Below the pieces are notes generated by a model. The model was not told the origin of the DNA, ran no database searches, and worked only from the letters and a program-made list of their open reading frames with translations. This document shows positions 13,567 to 13,837 of a stretch of DNA of 13,837 bases, in pieces. The stretch's first letter is position 1. Each line of letters starts with the position of its first letter. A program made the translations under genes and the position numbers. Origin of the DNA: Candidatus Sulfotelmatobacter sp. (lineage in GTDB: Bacteria; Acidobacteriota; Terriglobia; Terriglobales; Acidobacteriaceae); contig JASIEN010000416.1 of the NCBI GenBank assembly GCA_030045935.1, positions 1 through 13,837 on the forward strand, read 5' to 3'.

Positions 13567-13595
13567 TTGCCTTCAGAAGCGCAGGTACTTATAAT
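13567..13595 (+). promoter_or_regulatory. Sigma-70-type promoter for the terminal gene
   Basis: TTGCCT (13567-13572), a 17-base spacer, and a perfect TATAAT (13590-13595). This is the best-formed promoter in the window. Transcription would begin near 13602, giving a leader of about 80 bases before the ATG at 13681. Confidence 0.7.
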
Positions 13596-13680
13596 CCGGC
13601 AAACCCAAACAATGGGCGAGTCAGTCCGCTTTCTCAGATAAGAATCAGCGATTCCCCCGAAGAGCCAAGGAGCCATTTTG

Positions 13681-13837
13681 ATGAAAACCATTCTTGTCAC
13701 GGTTGTGCTTGGAGTTGCTGCTACGGCCGTAGCTCGGAACCCTGCTCAACCGGAGCCAAGTACGCAAAGTGCGGCAACCCAGCCGGCCCAAGCGCAACCT
13801 GCGCCCTCCAGCCAGGCGCCCGCGTCGCAGGCACCAG
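13681..13837 (+). CDS. Exported Pro/Ala/Gln-rich protein, N-terminal part only
   Basis: The frame is open to the window edge (52 complete codons). It begins MKTILVTVVLGVAATAVA, a short Sec signal peptide with a likely cut after AVA (16-18), followed by a low-complexity stretch of Pro, Ala, Gln, Ser and Thr (from about residue 21) that looks like a flexible surface or periplasmic linker. AAGGAG eight bases before the ATG and a strong promoter 85 bases upstream support the start. The functional domain lies beyond the window, so no role can be assigned. It is divergent from the interrupted SDR gene. Confidence 0.8.
   Translation, partial: MKTILVTVVLGVAATAVARNPAQPEPSTQSAATQPAQAQPAPSSQAPASQAP

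Noticed and set aside
1..13837. tRNA, rRNA, CRISPR array, insertion sequence or attachment site
   Set aside because: No cloverleaf, no conserved rRNA stretches, no regularly spaced repeats, no transposase and no terminal inverted repeats with target duplications were seen on either strand.

Overview
The window looks like ordinary chromosome from an Acidobacteriota member, probably the Terriglobia/Koribacter side. The evidence is a secreted protein of the acidobacterial VWFA-related type, high G/C at third codon positions, and a mix of uncharacterised small proteins with soil-bacterium central metabolism. This placement is an inference from gene content, since no rRNA or other phylogenetic marker is present. 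I see no tRNA, rRNA, CRISPR array, insertion sequence, phage gene, defence island or biosynthetic cluster, and I did not find a new multi-gene system.

Layout. 1-42 may be the tail of an upstream gene, and 43-350 is gene-free apart from a good promoter at its end. 351-602 (+) is a small conserved-looking protein. 621-1691 (-) is a polytopic membrane protein resembling a CPBP/CAAX-protease fold without its catalytic glutamates. 1893-2870 (+) is a membrane-anchored GT2 glycosyltransferase that is probably translated from a leaderless mRNA. 2944-3363 (-) is a four-helix membrane protein. 3615-4805 and 4802-5320 (+) form a tight two-gene unit: a class I aminotransferase overlapping a PNPOx-like flavin-binding protein by four bases. 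5350-6894 (-) is an acetyl-CoA hydrolase/CoA-transferase, divergent from 7179-8294 (+), a D-2-hydroxyacid dehydrogenase followed by a small P-loop ATPase/kinase (8348-8902). 8947-9882 (-) is the secreted VWFA-like protein. 10118-11290 (+) is a second, unusual aminotransferase. 11320-11952 (-) is a glyoxalase-II-like metallo-hydrolase. 12229-12690 (+) is an eight-cysteine zinc-ribbon protein behind a leader rich in inverted repeats. 12732-13469 (-) is a short-chain dehydrogenase interrupted by one in-frame TGA. 13681-13837 (+) is the start of an exported Pro/Ala/Gln-rich protein that runs off the window.

Working together. The clearest functional unit is the aminotransferase/PNPOx pair. The CoA-transferase (acetate/acyl-CoA balance) and the hydroxyacid dehydrogenase share a divergent control region holding a perfect CRP/FNR-type palindrome, TGTGA-N6-TCACA, which may control one or both. 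Otherwise the genes are mostly single transcription units in alternating orientation.

Items most worth a second look: the single-codon interruption of the SDR gene, the structured leader ahead of the zinc-ribbon gene, the CRP-like palindrome, the probable protease-dead CPBP-like protein, the aminotransferase lacking the usual carboxylate-binding arginine, and the recurrent leaderless starts.
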